From CAZXMB01 sp964641715 (GTDB lineage: Bacteria; Desulfobacterota; BSN033; UBA1163): 13,170 nucleotides of DNA. Both the position numbers and the translations under genes were made by a program. Positions 5,884-13,170 of this stretch are shown here, piece after piece; position 1 is the stretch's first letter; each line of letters starts with the position of its first letter. The notes beneath the pieces were generated by a model. That model was not told where the DNA came from. It saw nothing but the letters and a program-made list of their open reading frames with translations, and did no database searches. The DNA is taken from the NCBI GenBank assembly GCA_964641715.1, contig CAZXMB010000086.1:1-13170 (forward strand). The letters are read 5' to 3'.

Positions 5884-6666
5884 TTATCGACACCGGTAGT
5901 CCGGTTTCCTCTTCTCAATAAAGGCTCTTGCCCCCTCTTTCATATCCTCAGTGGCCGTAAGATCGGCCCAGAGGTCGGATTCCATTTCCAACCCCTGCGA
6001 AAGGGAGAGATCTCTTGCCCGGTTGATCACCTTCTTTGCCGAAGCCACTCCCAAAGGGCCCTTTTCAATCAGCCGGCTGGCGAGCTTAAAGGCCTCCTTC
6101 ATCGCCTTCCCTGAAGGAACGACCCTCTCCACCAGACCAAGCTGACAGGCCTCCTGAGCGCTGATCATCTCTCCAGTAAAGACCAACTCCTTCAGTTTTC
6201 CCAGAGGGAGATGAAAGAGAGAGCGCCAGATCCCTCCATTTCCTGGAAAAACGGATAGATTGACTTCAGGAAAACCCAGTTTGGAAGTCTCTTCCGCAAT
6301 ACGGATATCGCAACAGAGGGCCAGTTCCAGACCTCCACCCAGGCAGAAGCCATGAATCGCCGCAATGACCGGCCACTGAAAATTTTCAATCACCCCGTAG
6401 ATCTGATGACTTCGCAAAAGGCGTCTCTTCGCCGTATCCGGGGTTAACTCCAGAAAGGTCTTGATATCAGCCCCTGCGGCAAAGGCCTTCTCTCCTGCCC
6501 CGTGCAAGATCACAATCCGGATCTCCTCTCTTCGGCCATCCATCTCTTTAAAGACCTCTCCAAGGGCCTCCCTCGTCTCCATATCCAGGGCATTCATCGG
6601 CGGGTGATCAATGGTCACAACCCCTATCCGGTCCCTGATCTCATAATATACGAGCTTCTCTGCCAT
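5884..6666 (-). CDS. Enoyl-CoA hydratase/isomerase family protein (crotonase)
   Basis: A 260-residue crotonase-fold enzyme, the standard length for short-chain enoyl-CoA hydratases. Oxyanion-hole segments are AFAAGADIK (61-69) and HGFCLGGGLELALCCDIR (105-122). Both catalytic glutamates are present: E114 in GGLELA and E134 in GFPEVNL. The following G-A-G-G-T-Q-R motif is changed to GNGGIWR (142-148), so the acyl preference may differ from classical enzymes. It adds water to trans-2-enoyl-CoA in fatty or aromatic acid degradation. It heads a unit with the thiolase 10 nt downstream, and the acyl-CoA dehydrogenase remnant follows. A purine-rich GGGGGAAGG stretch precedes the ATG, and a good promoter lies 67-94 nt upstream. 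Confidence 0.93.
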   Translation of the reverse strand: MAEKLVYYEIRDRIGVVTIDHPPMNALDMETREALGEVFKEMDGRREEIRIVILHGAGEKAFAAGADIKTFLELTPDTAKRRLLRSHQIYGVIENFQWPVIAAIHGFCLGGGLELALCCDIRIAEETSKLGFPEVNLSVFPGNGGIWRSLFHLPLGKLKELVFTGEMISAQEACQLGLVERVVPSGKAMKEAFKLASRLIEKGPLGVASAKKVINRARDLSLSQGLEMESDLWADLTATEDMKEGARAFIEKRKPDYRCR

Positions 6667-6732
6667 TGGTCACCTTCCCCCTTTTAAAAAGCCGTTTCAG
6701 ATGGGTTTCTCCTTCGTGGAAATTAGAATTGA

Positions 6733-6760
6733 ATTTTATACGATCAATAGGTCTTGTCAA
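6733..6760 (-). promoter_or_regulatory. Promoter of the enoyl-CoA hydratase-thiolase operon
   Basis: Minus-strand TTGACA (6755-6760, perfect -35) and TAAAAT (6733-6738, one mismatch) are separated by 16 nt. Transcription would start near 6726, about 60 nt before the hydratase start codon. Confidence 0.6.
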
Positions 6761-6856
6761 GGATTTTTAGTGAGGTTTTTAAAAAATATTCTTTATGAAA
6801 AAGGAACGGAAGGATGGGATGAAGAGGCATCGACAGAAGGCATTGGAATGAAATGA

Positions 6857-6873
6857 TCCGGCAGGTGGCCGGA
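6857..6873 (-). terminator. Possible hairpin after rpe
   Basis: TCCGG (6857-6861) and CCGGA (6869-6873) form a short GC stem with a 7-nt loop about 36 nt past the rpe stop. On the minus strand only a weak ATTTCATT tract follows, so intrinsic termination is possible but not convincing. The rest of 6761-6908 shows nothing I recognise. Confidence 0.25.
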
Positions 6874-6908
6874 CGGATCAGGGAGCTGAATTTAAAAGAC
6901 CGCTATCT

Positions 6909-7565
6909 TTACGCTTCGATCTCTCTTCTTAATTTCTGGATGGTTTTTTTATAATTTTCCGTCTTGAAGATCCCTGTCCCCACAACGAAGACATCTCCTC
7001 CTGCTTTCGAAACCTCTCCGATATTTTCTACTTTGATTCCACCGTCCACCTCGATCTCGACGGGATATTGATGCTGATCAATCATCTTCCTCAACTCCTC
7101 AACCTTTTTTAAAACCACAGGGATAAAGGACTGCCCCCCGAATCCGGGGTTGACCGACATCAGAAGCACGAGATCGATCTCCTCAAGAACCGGATAGAGC
7201 CTCCTTAATGGAGTGAGAGGATTGAGCACCACCCCCGGTCTCACCTTTAAATCTCGAATCTTTTTAATACTCCGCTTGAGCTGACGGCATACCTCGGCAT
7301 GAATCGTGATCCAGTTACTCCCTGCCCGGGCAAAGTCTTCCGCATAACGGTCAGGCTCTTCAATCATCAGGTGGACATCCAGGGGGAGAGAAGTCAACTT
7401 TCTCAACCCGGTAACGACCAGAGGCCCGATGGTGATATTCGGGACGAAGTGGCCATCCATGACATCGACATGGATGAGATCTGCTCCCGCTTGCTCAACG
7501 GCCCTCACCTCTTGAGCGAGCCGGCTGAAATCAGCAGAGAGAATCGAAGGCGCAATCTTCTTCAC
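6909..7565 (-). CDS. rpe: Ribulose-phosphate 3-epimerase
   Basis: A TIM-barrel epimerase that interconverts ribulose 5-phosphate and xylulose 5-phosphate in the pentose phosphate pathway. Numbered from the GTG start it has 218 residues. It opens KKIAPSILSADF; the metal ligands are H32 and D34 in HVDVMDGHFVPN, H65 in DVHLMI and D174 in EVDGGI; the flexible phosphate loop is MSVNPGFGGQSF (136-147), and GTGIF near 196-200 closes the phosphate site. All catalytic residues are intact. GTG at 7563-7565 has GGAGG 5 nt upstream and gives the family-typical N-terminus; an ATG at 7577 would add four residues, and GGAGG would then lie inside that start region. It is about 110 nt after rsmB and may have its own weak promoter. 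Confidence 0.95.
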   Translation of the reverse strand: MKKIAPSILSADFSRLAQEVRAVEQAGADLIHVDVMDGHFVPNITIGPLVVTGLRKLTSLPLDVHLMIEEPDRYAEDFARAGSNWITIHAEVCRQLKRSIKKIRDLKVRPGVVLNPLTPLRRLYPVLEEIDLVLLMSVNPGFGGQSFIPVVLKKVEELRKMIDQHQYPVEIEVDGGIKVENIGEVSKAGGDVFVVGTGIFKTENYKKTIQKLRREIEA

Positions 7566-7583
7566 CCTAACCTCCATACTTAT

Positions 7584-7596
7584 CCTGATAATCAGG
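7584..7596. repeat. Short perfect palindrome in the rpe leader
   Basis: CCTGAT-A-ATCAGG is perfectly symmetric around 7590. Nearby TATTGAAA (7615-7622) and TTTCAATA (7628-7635) are perfect 8-bp inverted arms overlapping the candidate -35 box. Either could be an operator; both are short enough to arise by chance. Confidence 0.3.
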
Positions 7597-7604
7597 TCTT
7601 TGAA

Positions 7605-7633
7605 ATACTAAACGTATTGAAAGAATTTTTCAA
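7605..7633 (-). promoter_or_regulatory. Possible rpe promoter
   Basis: Minus-strand TTGAAA (7628-7633) and TAGTAT (7605-7610) have an ideal 17-nt spacer, but the -10 has two mismatches. Transcription would begin near 7598, just at the palindrome 7584-7596. Confidence 0.35.
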
Positions 7634-7675
7634 TAGAATCTGGTAAGGGCCCACCCCAATTGACTATGATTAATC

Positions 7676-9046
7676 CTAAGCCCTTTTAATCAGCCGGGCG
7701 GCAAAAAATCCATCCATCCCGTCTCTGGGAGGAAAGGTTTTGAAATATCCATGAGTGATCAGGGAATGATATCGGGCCGGTAAAAACTCATCCAATGGGT
7801 CCAATTGAAATTCCTCATGATCCTTTAAAAATCTTTCGATCACCTCCTCATTCTCTTCACGGAAGATCGTACAGGTGCTGTAAACCAAAACTCCCCCTTT
7901 TCTTAAATATCGGGAGAGGTTATTGAGGATGGTGAATTGAATTTCGGACAATCTCCCGATGTCTTCCTCCCCTCTTCTCCACTTCAAATCCGGGTTCCGG
8001 CGAAGCGTTCCAAATCCGGAGCAAGGGACGTCCGCCAGGATCCGGTCATATAAGGACCCTCCGGGGAGTGGGCGAGTCGCATCTCCAATCATTGTTTTCA
8101 CGATCATCATTCCCAGTCTGCCGCATATCCCCTTGATCCGGTCGTTTTTCTCCTCATTGAGATCAAGGGCGACAATCTCCCCCTCATTCCTCATCCTCTG
8201 AGCAATATGGGTCGTCTTCCCTCCGGGTGCGGCACAGCCATCAAGGATCCTCTCACCCGGTTTCGGATCCAGGATGAAAGTGACCCACTGAGAGGCTTCA
8301 TCCTGGATGATAAAGAGGCCCTCTTTCAGGAAAGGCAACTCGGAGACAGGGGGAGGAGAACCGAGCAGGATTCCCTCTTCTGAAAAAGGAGTCGGGGACG
8401 GGGAGAGCCCATTCTCCCTTAACTTCTCCACCAACTTTTCTCTGCTGATCTTCAGGGTATTGGCCCGGAGGGTTAAAGGCGAAATCTGATTATTGAAGGA
8501 ACATATCTTCATCGTCTCTTCAATCCCAACCTCCTTCATCCATCTTCGAACCAGCCACAGGGGATGGGAATGGACGACGGAGAGATGAAGGGCCGGGTTT
8601 TGATGAATATCAGGATAGGGGATCTCTCCTTTTTCACGGAGAAAAGAGCGAAGAATCGCATTGACGAAACCGGCCCCGCCACGGCCCCGAATCTCTTTGG
8701 CCAGTTCAACGGACTCATTGACAGCGGCCGAATCCGGAGTTCTGGATAAGAATTGAATCTGGTAGAGTCCGAGCCGAAGGATATTGAGCGTCTCCGAGTC
8801 AATCTTCTCAAAGGGGATTTTTGAAAAATGGCGGATGGCCCAATCAAGCCTCTCCCTCCATCTCAGGATGCCATAGGTCAATTCTGTGAGAAAGGCTCGA
8901 TCAAGGGGGGTGAGGTGATGAAATTTCTGAAAGGAATCTCTCAGGAGATGATCGACATGGCGATCCGCCTTCTCTGTTCGGTTCAGAAGTTCAAGGCAGA
9001 TCGCCCTTGGGCTCTTGGCCCCGGGTCTTAATGGCTTTTTCCTCAA
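7676..9046 (-). CDS. rsmB: 16S rRNA (cytosine-967-C5)-methyltransferase RsmB
   Basis: A 456-residue protein with an N-terminal NusB-like RNA-binding domain (about 10-140; [38 protein letters not shown]) and a C-terminal SAM-dependent methyltransferase domain. The SAM-binding loop is [12 protein letters not shown] (269-280). The two cysteines of m5C methyltransferases are C342 in [19 protein letters not shown] and C392 in [12 protein letters not shown], the latter being the usual nucleophile. It methylates C967 of 16S rRNA in the small ribosomal subunit. It starts with TTG at 9046, overlapping the htpX stop by 3 nt, with AGGGAG just upstream; translation is probably coupled to htpX. The family call is secure; the exact start is slightly less so. 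Confidence 0.95.
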   Translation of the reverse strand: MRKKPLRPGAKSPRAICLELLNRTEKADRHVDHLLRDSFQKFHHLTPLDRAFLTELTYGILRWRERLDWAIRHFSKIPFEKIDSETLNILRLGLYQIQFLSRTPDSAAVNESVELAKEIRGRGGAGFVNAILRSFLREKGEIPYPDIHQNPALHLSVVHSHPLWLVRRWMKEVGIEETMKICSFNNQISPLTLRANTLKISREKLVEKLRENGLSPSPTPFSEEGILLGSPPPVSELPFLKEGLFIIQDEASQWVTFILDPKPGERILDGCAAPGGKTTHIAQRMRNEGEIVALDLNEEKNDRIKGICGRLGMMIVKTMIGDATRPLPGGSLYDRILADVPCSGFGTLRRNPDLKWRRGEEDIGRLSEIQFTILNNLSRYLRKGGVLVYSTCTIFREENEEVIERFLKDHEEFQLDPLDEFLPARYHSLITHGYFKTFPPRDGMDGFFAARLIKRA

Positions 9047-9900
9047 AAGCTCCCTGTCCTCGCCATCTCCTCGAGCCGAGCGATTCGCTCCTCAATAGGA
9101 GGGTGAGTGCTGAAGAGGGACAAAACCCCTCCTCCCCTTAGGGGATTGACAATAAACAGATGGGCAGTGGAGGGATTGGCCTCCATTGGGATACGCTGGG
9201 CAGCGAGTTCAAGCTTGCGCAGGGCCTTTGCCAACGAAAGGGGATGACTCAGGTGTGCCCCGCCGGCGTCGGCCAGGTACTCCCTGGATCGGGAGATGGC
9301 CATCTGGATGAGGATGGCGGCAATGGAAGCCACGATCGAGAAGACAAGGGTGAAGAGAAAATTGCTCCCTCCTCCTTCTTCGTCATCAGAACGTCCTGCT
9401 CCGAAGATAGCGCCCCACTGAGCCATCCGTGCAAGCATTCCGATGGCCCCTGCCATCGTTGCCGCAATGGTGCTCACGAGAATGTCCCGGTTCCTGATGT
9501 GGGAGAGTTCATGGCCGATGACCCCTGTCAGTTCCTCCCGGGATAAAACTCGAAGGATGCCGGTCGTCACGGCAACCGCCGCATGCTCGGGGTTTCTTCC
9601 CGTTGCAAAGGCATTGGGTGTATCGTTCTCCATGACGTAGACCTTGGGCATGGGGAGGCTCGCCTTGCTCGTCAGATCAGCCACGACCTGATAAAGTTCT
9701 GGGGCCTCTGCCTGTGAAACTTCTTTCGCCCCGTACATACGAAGGACAATCTTATCGCTAAACCAGTAAGCAAAGAAATTCATCAGACCCGCGAGGATAA
9801 AGGCATAAATCACTGTGCCCCTTCCTCCTATGGCGGAACCCGCCAAAACAAAGAGAAGGGTTAAAACGAGCATCAAAAGAAATGTCTTAAATTGGTTCAT
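9043..9900 (-). CDS. htpX: HtpX membrane zinc metalloprotease (M48)
   Basis: A 285-residue integral-membrane protease of inner-membrane quality control, which degrades damaged membrane proteins. Two N-terminal membrane segments (about 7-22 and 29-46) are followed by the catalytic domain: HELSH at 130-134 supplies zinc ligands H130 and H134 and the catalytic E131, and E207 in [12 protein letters not shown] is the third ligand. Two further hydrophobic stretches (about 143-162 and 180-201) complete the usual four. The length matches the family, and the C-terminal [14 protein letters not shown] is typical. It is preceded by its own strong promoter and a GAGG ribosome binding site, and it overlaps rsmB. 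HtpX is often stress-induced, but I see no alternative-sigma-factor signature, only a housekeeping-type promoter. Confidence 0.95.
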   Translation of the reverse strand: MNQFKTFLLMLVLTLLFVLAGSAIGGRGTVIYAFILAGLMNFFAYWFSDKIVLRMYGAKEVSQAEAPELYQVVADLTSKASLPMPKVYVMENDTPNAFATGRNPEHAAVAVTTGILRVLSREELTGVIGHELSHIRNRDILVSTIAATMAGAIGMLARMAQWGAIFGAGRSDDEEGGGSNFLFTLVFSIVASIAAILIQMAISRSREYLADAGGAHLSHPLSLAKALRKLELAAQRIPMEANPSTAHLFIVNPLRGGGVLSLFSTHPPIEERIARLEEMARTGSF

Positions 9901-9929
9901 CTTATCCCTCAGCCTCCTTTATGCAAAAA

Positions 9930-9958
9930 AATATAATCGCTTTTAGAGGACTTGTCAA
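9930..9958 (-). promoter_or_regulatory. htpX-rsmB promoter
   Basis: Minus-strand TTGACA (9953-9958, perfect) and TATATT (9930-9935, one mismatch) are separated by exactly 17 nt. Transcription would begin near 9923, giving a leader of about 23 nt. The promoter lies in the 67-nt gap between the DUF116 gene and htpX. Confidence 0.7.
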
Positions 9959-9967
9959 ACTGCCCTT

Positions 9968-10741
9968 TCATTCCACCGGAGAGGTTTTGGGTTCGAGAAA
10001 GTCCAGGAGGGCGTTCTTCACCTTTTGAATATCGGCCTTGGTATTGATACAGGGGCCAAAGGGGCGTTCATTGAGAATCCCGATCACCGGGATGGGATAG
10101 ACATCCTGTATGCCACTGGTCAGATCAAGCTCGCAGGCAACCGCCACAATGGCCTCGGGCTTATTCTCCACGATGATTCTCCGGGCCAGAGTCCCTCCGG
10201 TAGCCACAGCGATCTTCACCTGGTATAGGTCAGTGAGTTCGATCAGGTCTTTGATCTCGCACTTCCCGCAGCCCTTGCAGTTCTTCACATTCCCGGTGAT
10301 CTTGATCTGGCAGTCAAAATCCTGAATGCAATGGGGCAAAAGGAGGAGAAGGCGATTGGGCTGGGTGCGGTGATGGTTGGACCGAACGAGGTGATTATTC
10401 AGTTCGATGAAGGATTGCTGGACCTTCTCCTTGGACACCCCTACCAATCTTCCCATCAGGATCATCAAAGGGAAAAGGATTTTGGCAACCACCCCTCTCA
10501 ATTTTTGAGTGAACAGGATATCCTTGCCGCGAAGAATCGTGAAGACCAGAAGAAGGCCACCGGATAACAACGAAAAGACAGTGATGGCGAGAAAGAGGCT
10601 ATAGAGGAGCGGAAGGATGGCATGGATATTCTTCAATCCCACCAGGGGGACATACCAGATCAGAAGGATGAATAAAAAAAGGATCAGACAGGTAAAAACT
10701 AACAGTCCGATAAAAATTCTCTTTTTAGGCCTAACTTCCAA
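9968..10741 (-). CDS. DUF116 domain protein, membrane-anchored with a cysteine cluster
   Basis: A 257-residue protein. Two strongly hydrophobic N-terminal segments (about 9-34 and 43-69) anchor it in the membrane. The soluble part has seven cysteines: C138 and C144 in LLPHCIQDFDC, C155, C158 and C161 in NCKGCGKC, C203 in AVACELD, and C231 in GPCINT. Spacing and context match DUF116, a family found mostly in anaerobic bacteria and archaea with no established function; the cysteines could hold an Fe-S cluster or zinc, which is inference. ATG is absent; TTG at 10741 follows GGGAGG with a 6-nt gap. It lies between fmt and htpX-rsmB, so a link to formyl-methionine or translation metabolism is tempting but unproven. 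Confidence 0.88.
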   Translation of the reverse strand: MEVRPKKRIFIGLLVFTCLILFLFILLIWYVPLVGLKNIHAILPLLYSLFLAITVFSLLSGGLLLVFTILRGKDILFTQKLRGVVAKILFPLMILMGRLVGVSKEKVQQSFIELNNHLVRSNHHRTQPNRLLLLLPHCIQDFDCQIKITGNVKNCKGCGKCEIKDLIELTDLYQVKIAVATGGTLARRIIVENKPEAIVAVACELDLTSGIQDVYPIPVIGILNERPFGPCINTKADIQKVKNALLDFLEPKTSPVE

Positions 10742-10814
10742 AAAAAGCCTCCCTGAAAATGGGGATTGCGAAAGGTAGATTAATGAATTAACGAAACCTT
10801 AACTCATGCAAACA

Positions 10815-10843
10815 AATAAATGGGCTTAATACATTCATGTTAA
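10815..10843 (-). promoter_or_regulatory. Weak candidate promoter for the DUF116 gene
   Basis: Minus-strand TTAACA (10838-10843) and TTTATT (10815-10820) are 17 nt apart. The -35 has one mismatch and the -10 two. TGTTAACA (10838-10845) is a perfect 8-bp palindrome over the -35. The 137-nt gap to fmt otherwise shows nothing I recognise. Confidence 0.25.
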
Positions 10844-10878
10844 CATTCCGGACTCATCACTCCGAGCTCCGAACTATA

Positions 10879-11823
10879 TTAATGAAAGACCGTCCCTACC
10901 GGGATGGGATGGCCGGGGAGAAATTCCCTTACATTCATCCTCCTTTTTCCCTCCAGCTGGACCTCTCTGATCAAGAAGGAGTCTCTTCCCGTCTCAACCT
11001 CGATGAAATCCGGACTCACCCAGATGACCGATCCCTCTCTTCCCTGCGTCGAACGGCTCCTCACCTCTCCGCGATAAATTTTGAGCAGTTGATGATCCCA
11101 TTCGGTAAAAGCCCCGGGCCAGGGGTTGAAGGCCCGGACCTGGCGATCGATCTCCAGGGCTCCTCTCTTCCAGTCAATTCTTCCATCCTCCTTACGAAGG
11201 GGAGGGGCATAGGTGGCTTTTGAGTGGTCCTGGGGGATGGGGGAAAGGCAACCCGCCTTCATCCTCTCGATCGTCTCCATCAGAAGTTGAGCTCCTAAAA
11301 AGGATAACTTCTCCTGGAGTGTTTCTCCAGTATCCTCTTCTTCGATGGGAATTTGAGCCTGAAGCAAAATATCCCCGGTGTCCATTCCTTCATCCATTCT
11401 CATGGTCGTCACCCCTGTGACAGTTTCACCATTGAGGATCGCACGGGCAATGGGTGCAGCCCCTCGATATCTCGGCAAAAGAGAGGCATGAACGTTGATG
11501 CACCCAAAGGCAGGAAGGTCCAAAAGGGATTTCGGCAGGATTTGACCAAAAGCAACGACGACCATGAGGTGGGGATAAAGCCCTTTAATCTTCTCCTGAA
11601 AGGGCCCTTCCTTGACTCGCTCCGGTTGAAGGGGCGAAATGCCCTGTTCAAGGACAAATCTCTTCAGAGGCGAAGGACTGAGCTTTCGTCCCCTCCCCTT
11701 TTCCCGATCCGGCTGGGTGACCACAGCCACAACCTGATCGGGTCCCTGGAGCAGATTTCTGAGGGAAGGAATGGAAAAGGCAGGAGTTCCGAAGAAGACT
11801 ATACGCCAGGAAGACGTTGTCAC
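10879..11823 (-). CDS. fmt: Methionyl-tRNA formyltransferase
   Basis: A 314-residue enzyme that transfers a formyl group from 10-formyltetrahydrofolate to Met-tRNA, making the initiator fMet-tRNA. The N-terminal formyltransferase domain starts RIVFFGTPAFSIPSL and has the tRNA-acceptor loop DREKGRGRKL (39-48). The catalytic motif is NVHASLLPRYRGAAP (110-124; N110 and H112), with D148 in the later GMDTGDI. The C-terminal OB-fold tRNA-binding domain covers about 205-314. The length is standard. GTG at 11821-11823 overlaps the def stop by 3 nt (GTGA), with an AAGGAG upstream inside def. This def-fmt coupling is typical: the two enzymes add and later remove the same formyl group. Confidence 0.97.
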   Translation of the reverse strand: MTTSSWRIVFFGTPAFSIPSLRNLLQGPDQVVAVVTQPDREKGRGRKLSPSPLKRFVLEQGISPLQPERVKEGPFQEKIKGLYPHLMVVVAFGQILPKSLLDLPAFGCINVHASLLPRYRGAAPIARAILNGETVTGVTTMRMDEGMDTGDILLQAQIPIEEEDTGETLQEKLSFLGAQLLMETIERMKAGCLSPIPQDHSKATYAPPLRKEDGRIDWKRGALEIDRQVRAFNPWPGAFTEWDHQLLKIYRGEVRSRSTQGREGSVIWVSPDFIEVETGRDSFLIREVQLEGKRRMNVREFLPGHPIPVGTVFH

Positions 11824-12335
11824 TCTCTCTTCTCCTTCCTCTTCTCTTTCTTCAATTTACTTCGATAGATCTCCTTCTTCAGCCTGCTGATCCGATCCAG
11901 GATGAGAATGCCGTGGAGGTGGTCAATTTCATGCTGGAGGGCAATGGCCAAAATACCCTCTCCCGAGATGTCGACCTCCTTCCCCTCCGGAGAAATCCCT
12001 TTGACCCGGATCCTCTCCTTTCTCTTCACCTTTTCGAAACAGTCCGGCACACTCAGGCACCCCTCCTCGTGCTCGATCTCTCCCTCCTCGTAGATGATTT
12101 CAGGATTGATCAGGGCAAAGAAACTCTGACTGGGATCGAGCGGGCTCACATCCAGAACGATGACCTGCTGGGAGACACCTACCTGGCAGGCAGCCAACCC
12201 GATCCCATTGGCATGGTACATCGTCTCGGTCATATCCTGGATTAATTTATTGATCTCCCCGTCAATCCTTTCCACCCTCCCGGACCCTTTCTTCAGCAGG
12301 GGATGGGGAAATTTAAGAATCTCTAAAACCGCCAC
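11820..12335 (-). CDS. def: Peptide deformylase
   Basis: A 171-residue Fe2+/Zn2+ hydrolase that removes the formyl group from the N-terminus of new proteins. The three conserved motifs are present: GIGLAACQVG (44-53), EGCLSVP (91-97; metal ligand C93) and QHEIDHLHG (134-142; metal ligands H135 and H139, catalytic E136). After about 150 the C-terminus is unusually rich in Lys, Arg and Glu (RSKLKKEKRKEKRE), which might help it bind ribosomes; such basic C-terminal helices are known in this family. GTG at 12335 follows the lgt stop by only 4 nt with a weak AGAGGA ribosome binding site, so its translation probably depends on lgt. It overlaps fmt by 3 nt. Confidence 0.97.
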   Translation of the reverse strand: MAVLEILKFPHPLLKKGSGRVERIDGEINKLIQDMTETMYHANGIGLAACQVGVSQQVIVLDVSPLDPSQSFFALINPEIIYEEGEIEHEEGCLSVPDCFEKVKRKERIRVKGISPEGKEVDISGEGILAIALQHEIDHLHGILILDRISRLKKEIYRSKLKKEKRKEKRE

Positions 12336-12339
12336 CGGT

Positions 12340-13098
12340 CTATTTCCTCTTCTTTCTCTCTAAATAGAATAACATAAAAAGGGACAAAAAGGCCAAAAAG
12401 ATTCCTATTCCCTGTGAGGTGGAGAAGAGGCCTCCGAAAAGAGTACCTCTCGGATCGCCCCTTAAAAATTCGATCAGAAAACGGGAAATCGCATAGAGGA
12501 GGATAAACAGCCAGAAGAGTTGGCCCTCAAATCTTTTCCTCTTCCGGTAAAGAAAGAAGAAGATCGCCAGGTTGGTCAGCGCCTCATAGAGCTGGGTGGG
12601 ATGAAGGGCCACATGGAGCCGGGCCAATGAGTTTGGGTCTGTGAACGTCATCCCCCAGGGGAGAGAGGTCTCTTTCCCGTAACAACACCCGGCAAAGAAG
12701 CATCCAATCCTCCCCCAGAAGAGACCCAGGGCAACGGGAGGGGAAGAGAGGTCCGCTATCCTCCAGAGGGGCAACTGGCTTAATCTCATATAAATCAAGG
12801 AGGTGACCACGGCGAAAATGAAACCCCCGTAAAAGACCAATCCCCCTTCCCAGACCTGAATGATCCTCAGAGGATTCTCCCGATAGACATCAAAATTGAT
12901 CAGAACGTAGAAGATTCTGGATCCAAGGAGGCTTGACAGGACAATGATGAAAAAGAGGTCCGCCATCCTTTCGGACGAAATCCCCTCTTTCCGGACGCTC
13001 CGGATGGCAAGGATTAAACCGAGGACGAAACCAATGGCGATGAAGAACCCATAGGCATATATTTTCAGACTGCCCAGGTAAAAGAGGATGGGATACAC
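12340..13098 (-). CDS. lgt: Prolipoprotein diacylglyceryl transferase Lgt
   Basis: An integral-membrane enzyme of about 252 residues that moves a diacylglyceryl group from phosphatidylglycerol to the lipobox cysteine of prolipoproteins, the first step of lipoprotein maturation. Seven or so hydrophobic segments alternate with conserved motifs: GGLVFYGGF, GRIGCFFAGCCYGKET (the Lgt signature, with its Arg), HPTQLYEA, and RFLIEFLRGD (the essential Arg pair region). The His of the usual F-H-G-G motif is Tyr here, a change I believe is tolerated in related Lgt proteins. GTG at 13098 gives the family-typical MYPILFYLG start; TTG at 13113 would add five residues but has no ribosome binding site and sits very close to the -10 box. 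First gene of lgt-def-fmt. Confidence 0.95.
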   Translation of the reverse strand: MYPILFYLGSLKIYAYGFFIAIGFVLGLILAIRSVRKEGISSERMADLFFIIVLSSLLGSRIFYVLINFDVYRENPLRIIQVWEGGLVFYGGFIFAVVTSLIYMRLSQLPLWRIADLSSPPVALGLFWGRIGCFFAGCCYGKETSLPWGMTFTDPNSLARLHVALHPTQLYEALTNLAIFFFLYRKRKRFEGQLFWLFILLYAISRFLIEFLRGDPRGTLFGGLFSTSQGIGIFLAFLSLFMLFYLERKKRK

Positions 13099-13129
13099 TT
13101 TCTCAAATTCCAAATACTAATACGAACGC

Positions 13130-13135
13130 ATTATA
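13130..13135 (-). promoter_or_regulatory. -10 box for the lgt-def-fmt operon
   Basis: A perfect minus-strand TATAAT lies 32 nt upstream of the GTG start of lgt. No good -35 is seen at 16-18 nt, where the hairpin 13147-13164 lies, so the promoter may need an activator or be weak. Confidence 0.35.
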
Positions 13136-13146
13136 TCTTTTGTAGG

Positions 13147-13164
13147 GCAACCCTTCAGGGTTGC
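13147..13164. repeat. Perfect 7-bp hairpin, dispersed repeat or terminator
   Basis: GCAACCC-TTCA-GGGTTGC folds into a perfect 7-bp stem with a 4-nt loop and is followed on the plus strand by TTTAAG. It could end a plus-strand transcript or a gene beyond the window edge. Its flank TTGTAGGGCAACCCTT (13140-13155) nearly matches minus-strand 794-809, suggesting a dispersed palindromic repeat. Confidence 0.5.
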
Positions 13165-13170
13165 TTTAAG

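Noticed and set aside
6853..6957. Short plus-strand frame starting MIRQVAGRIRELNL near the end of rpe
   Set aside because: It reads helix-like, but runs antisense into the conserved rpe gene, has no ribosome binding site and is very short; kept only as a curiosity.
11353..11868. A 171-codon plus-strand open frame over fmt and def
   Set aside because: It mirrors two strongly conserved genes, its translation is low-complexity, and no start signal is seen.
1..13170. CRISPR arrays, tRNA or rRNA genes, riboswitches
   Set aside because: No regularly spaced repeats, cloverleaf-like segments, rRNA signatures or recognised riboswitch motifs were seen on either strand by eye.

Overview
The window looks like chromosomal DNA from an anaerobic, Gram-negative-type bacterium, most likely of the Desulfobacterota (former Deltaproteobacteria) or a relative. 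Three things suggest this, all by inference and without a database search: a DUF116 cysteine-cluster protein inside a def-fmt/rsmB neighbourhood, the RsmB/HtpX/Lgt protein styles, and repeats ending in GGGGTCAGG next to small toxin-antitoxin genes. I see no rRNA, tRNA, CRISPR array or complete transposon.

Left part (about 1-1915) is accessory DNA. A decayed 3' gene fragment comes first. It is followed by a two-gene plus-strand unit (DUF4258 then DUF2283, a pairing like small toxin-antitoxin loci) and a complete minus-strand vapB-vapC operon. vapB has a near-consensus promoter whose -10 lies inside an AT-rich inverted repeat. Two copies of a 30-bp repeat (719-748 and 1866-1895) frame the vapBC region. 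A roughly 330-bp segment with inverted GGGGTCAGG ends (1586-1914) lies against the stop codon of the next gene, which suggests repeated insertion of a small mobile or REP-like element.

Middle part (1916-6760) is metabolic, all on the minus strand. Read in the direction of transcription it holds an enoyl-CoA hydratase, a thiolase closely coupled to it, the internally deleted remains of an acyl-CoA dehydrogenase (4339-4605), a PanE/ApbA-family reductase, and a YchF-like GTPase relative whose nucleotide-binding motifs are partly lost. The first three point to a beta-oxidation-type operon that has lost its dehydrogenase at this site.

Right part (6909-13113), also minus strand, is a conserved housekeeping block: lgt (lipoprotein maturation), def and fmt (N-formyl-methionine cycle, 4-nt overlap), a membrane-anchored DUF116 protein, htpX (membrane protease) overlapping rsmB (16S rRNA m5C methyltransferase), then rpe (pentose phosphate epimerase). 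A strong promoter lies directly upstream of htpX and another upstream of the enoyl-CoA hydratase. Several genes probably start with TTG or GTG.

No spectacular new system is evident. The points most worth a second look are the degenerate YchF-like protein, the acyl-CoA dehydrogenase remnant, the repeat-framed toxin-antitoxin cluster, and the DUF116 protein within the formyl-methionine operon.
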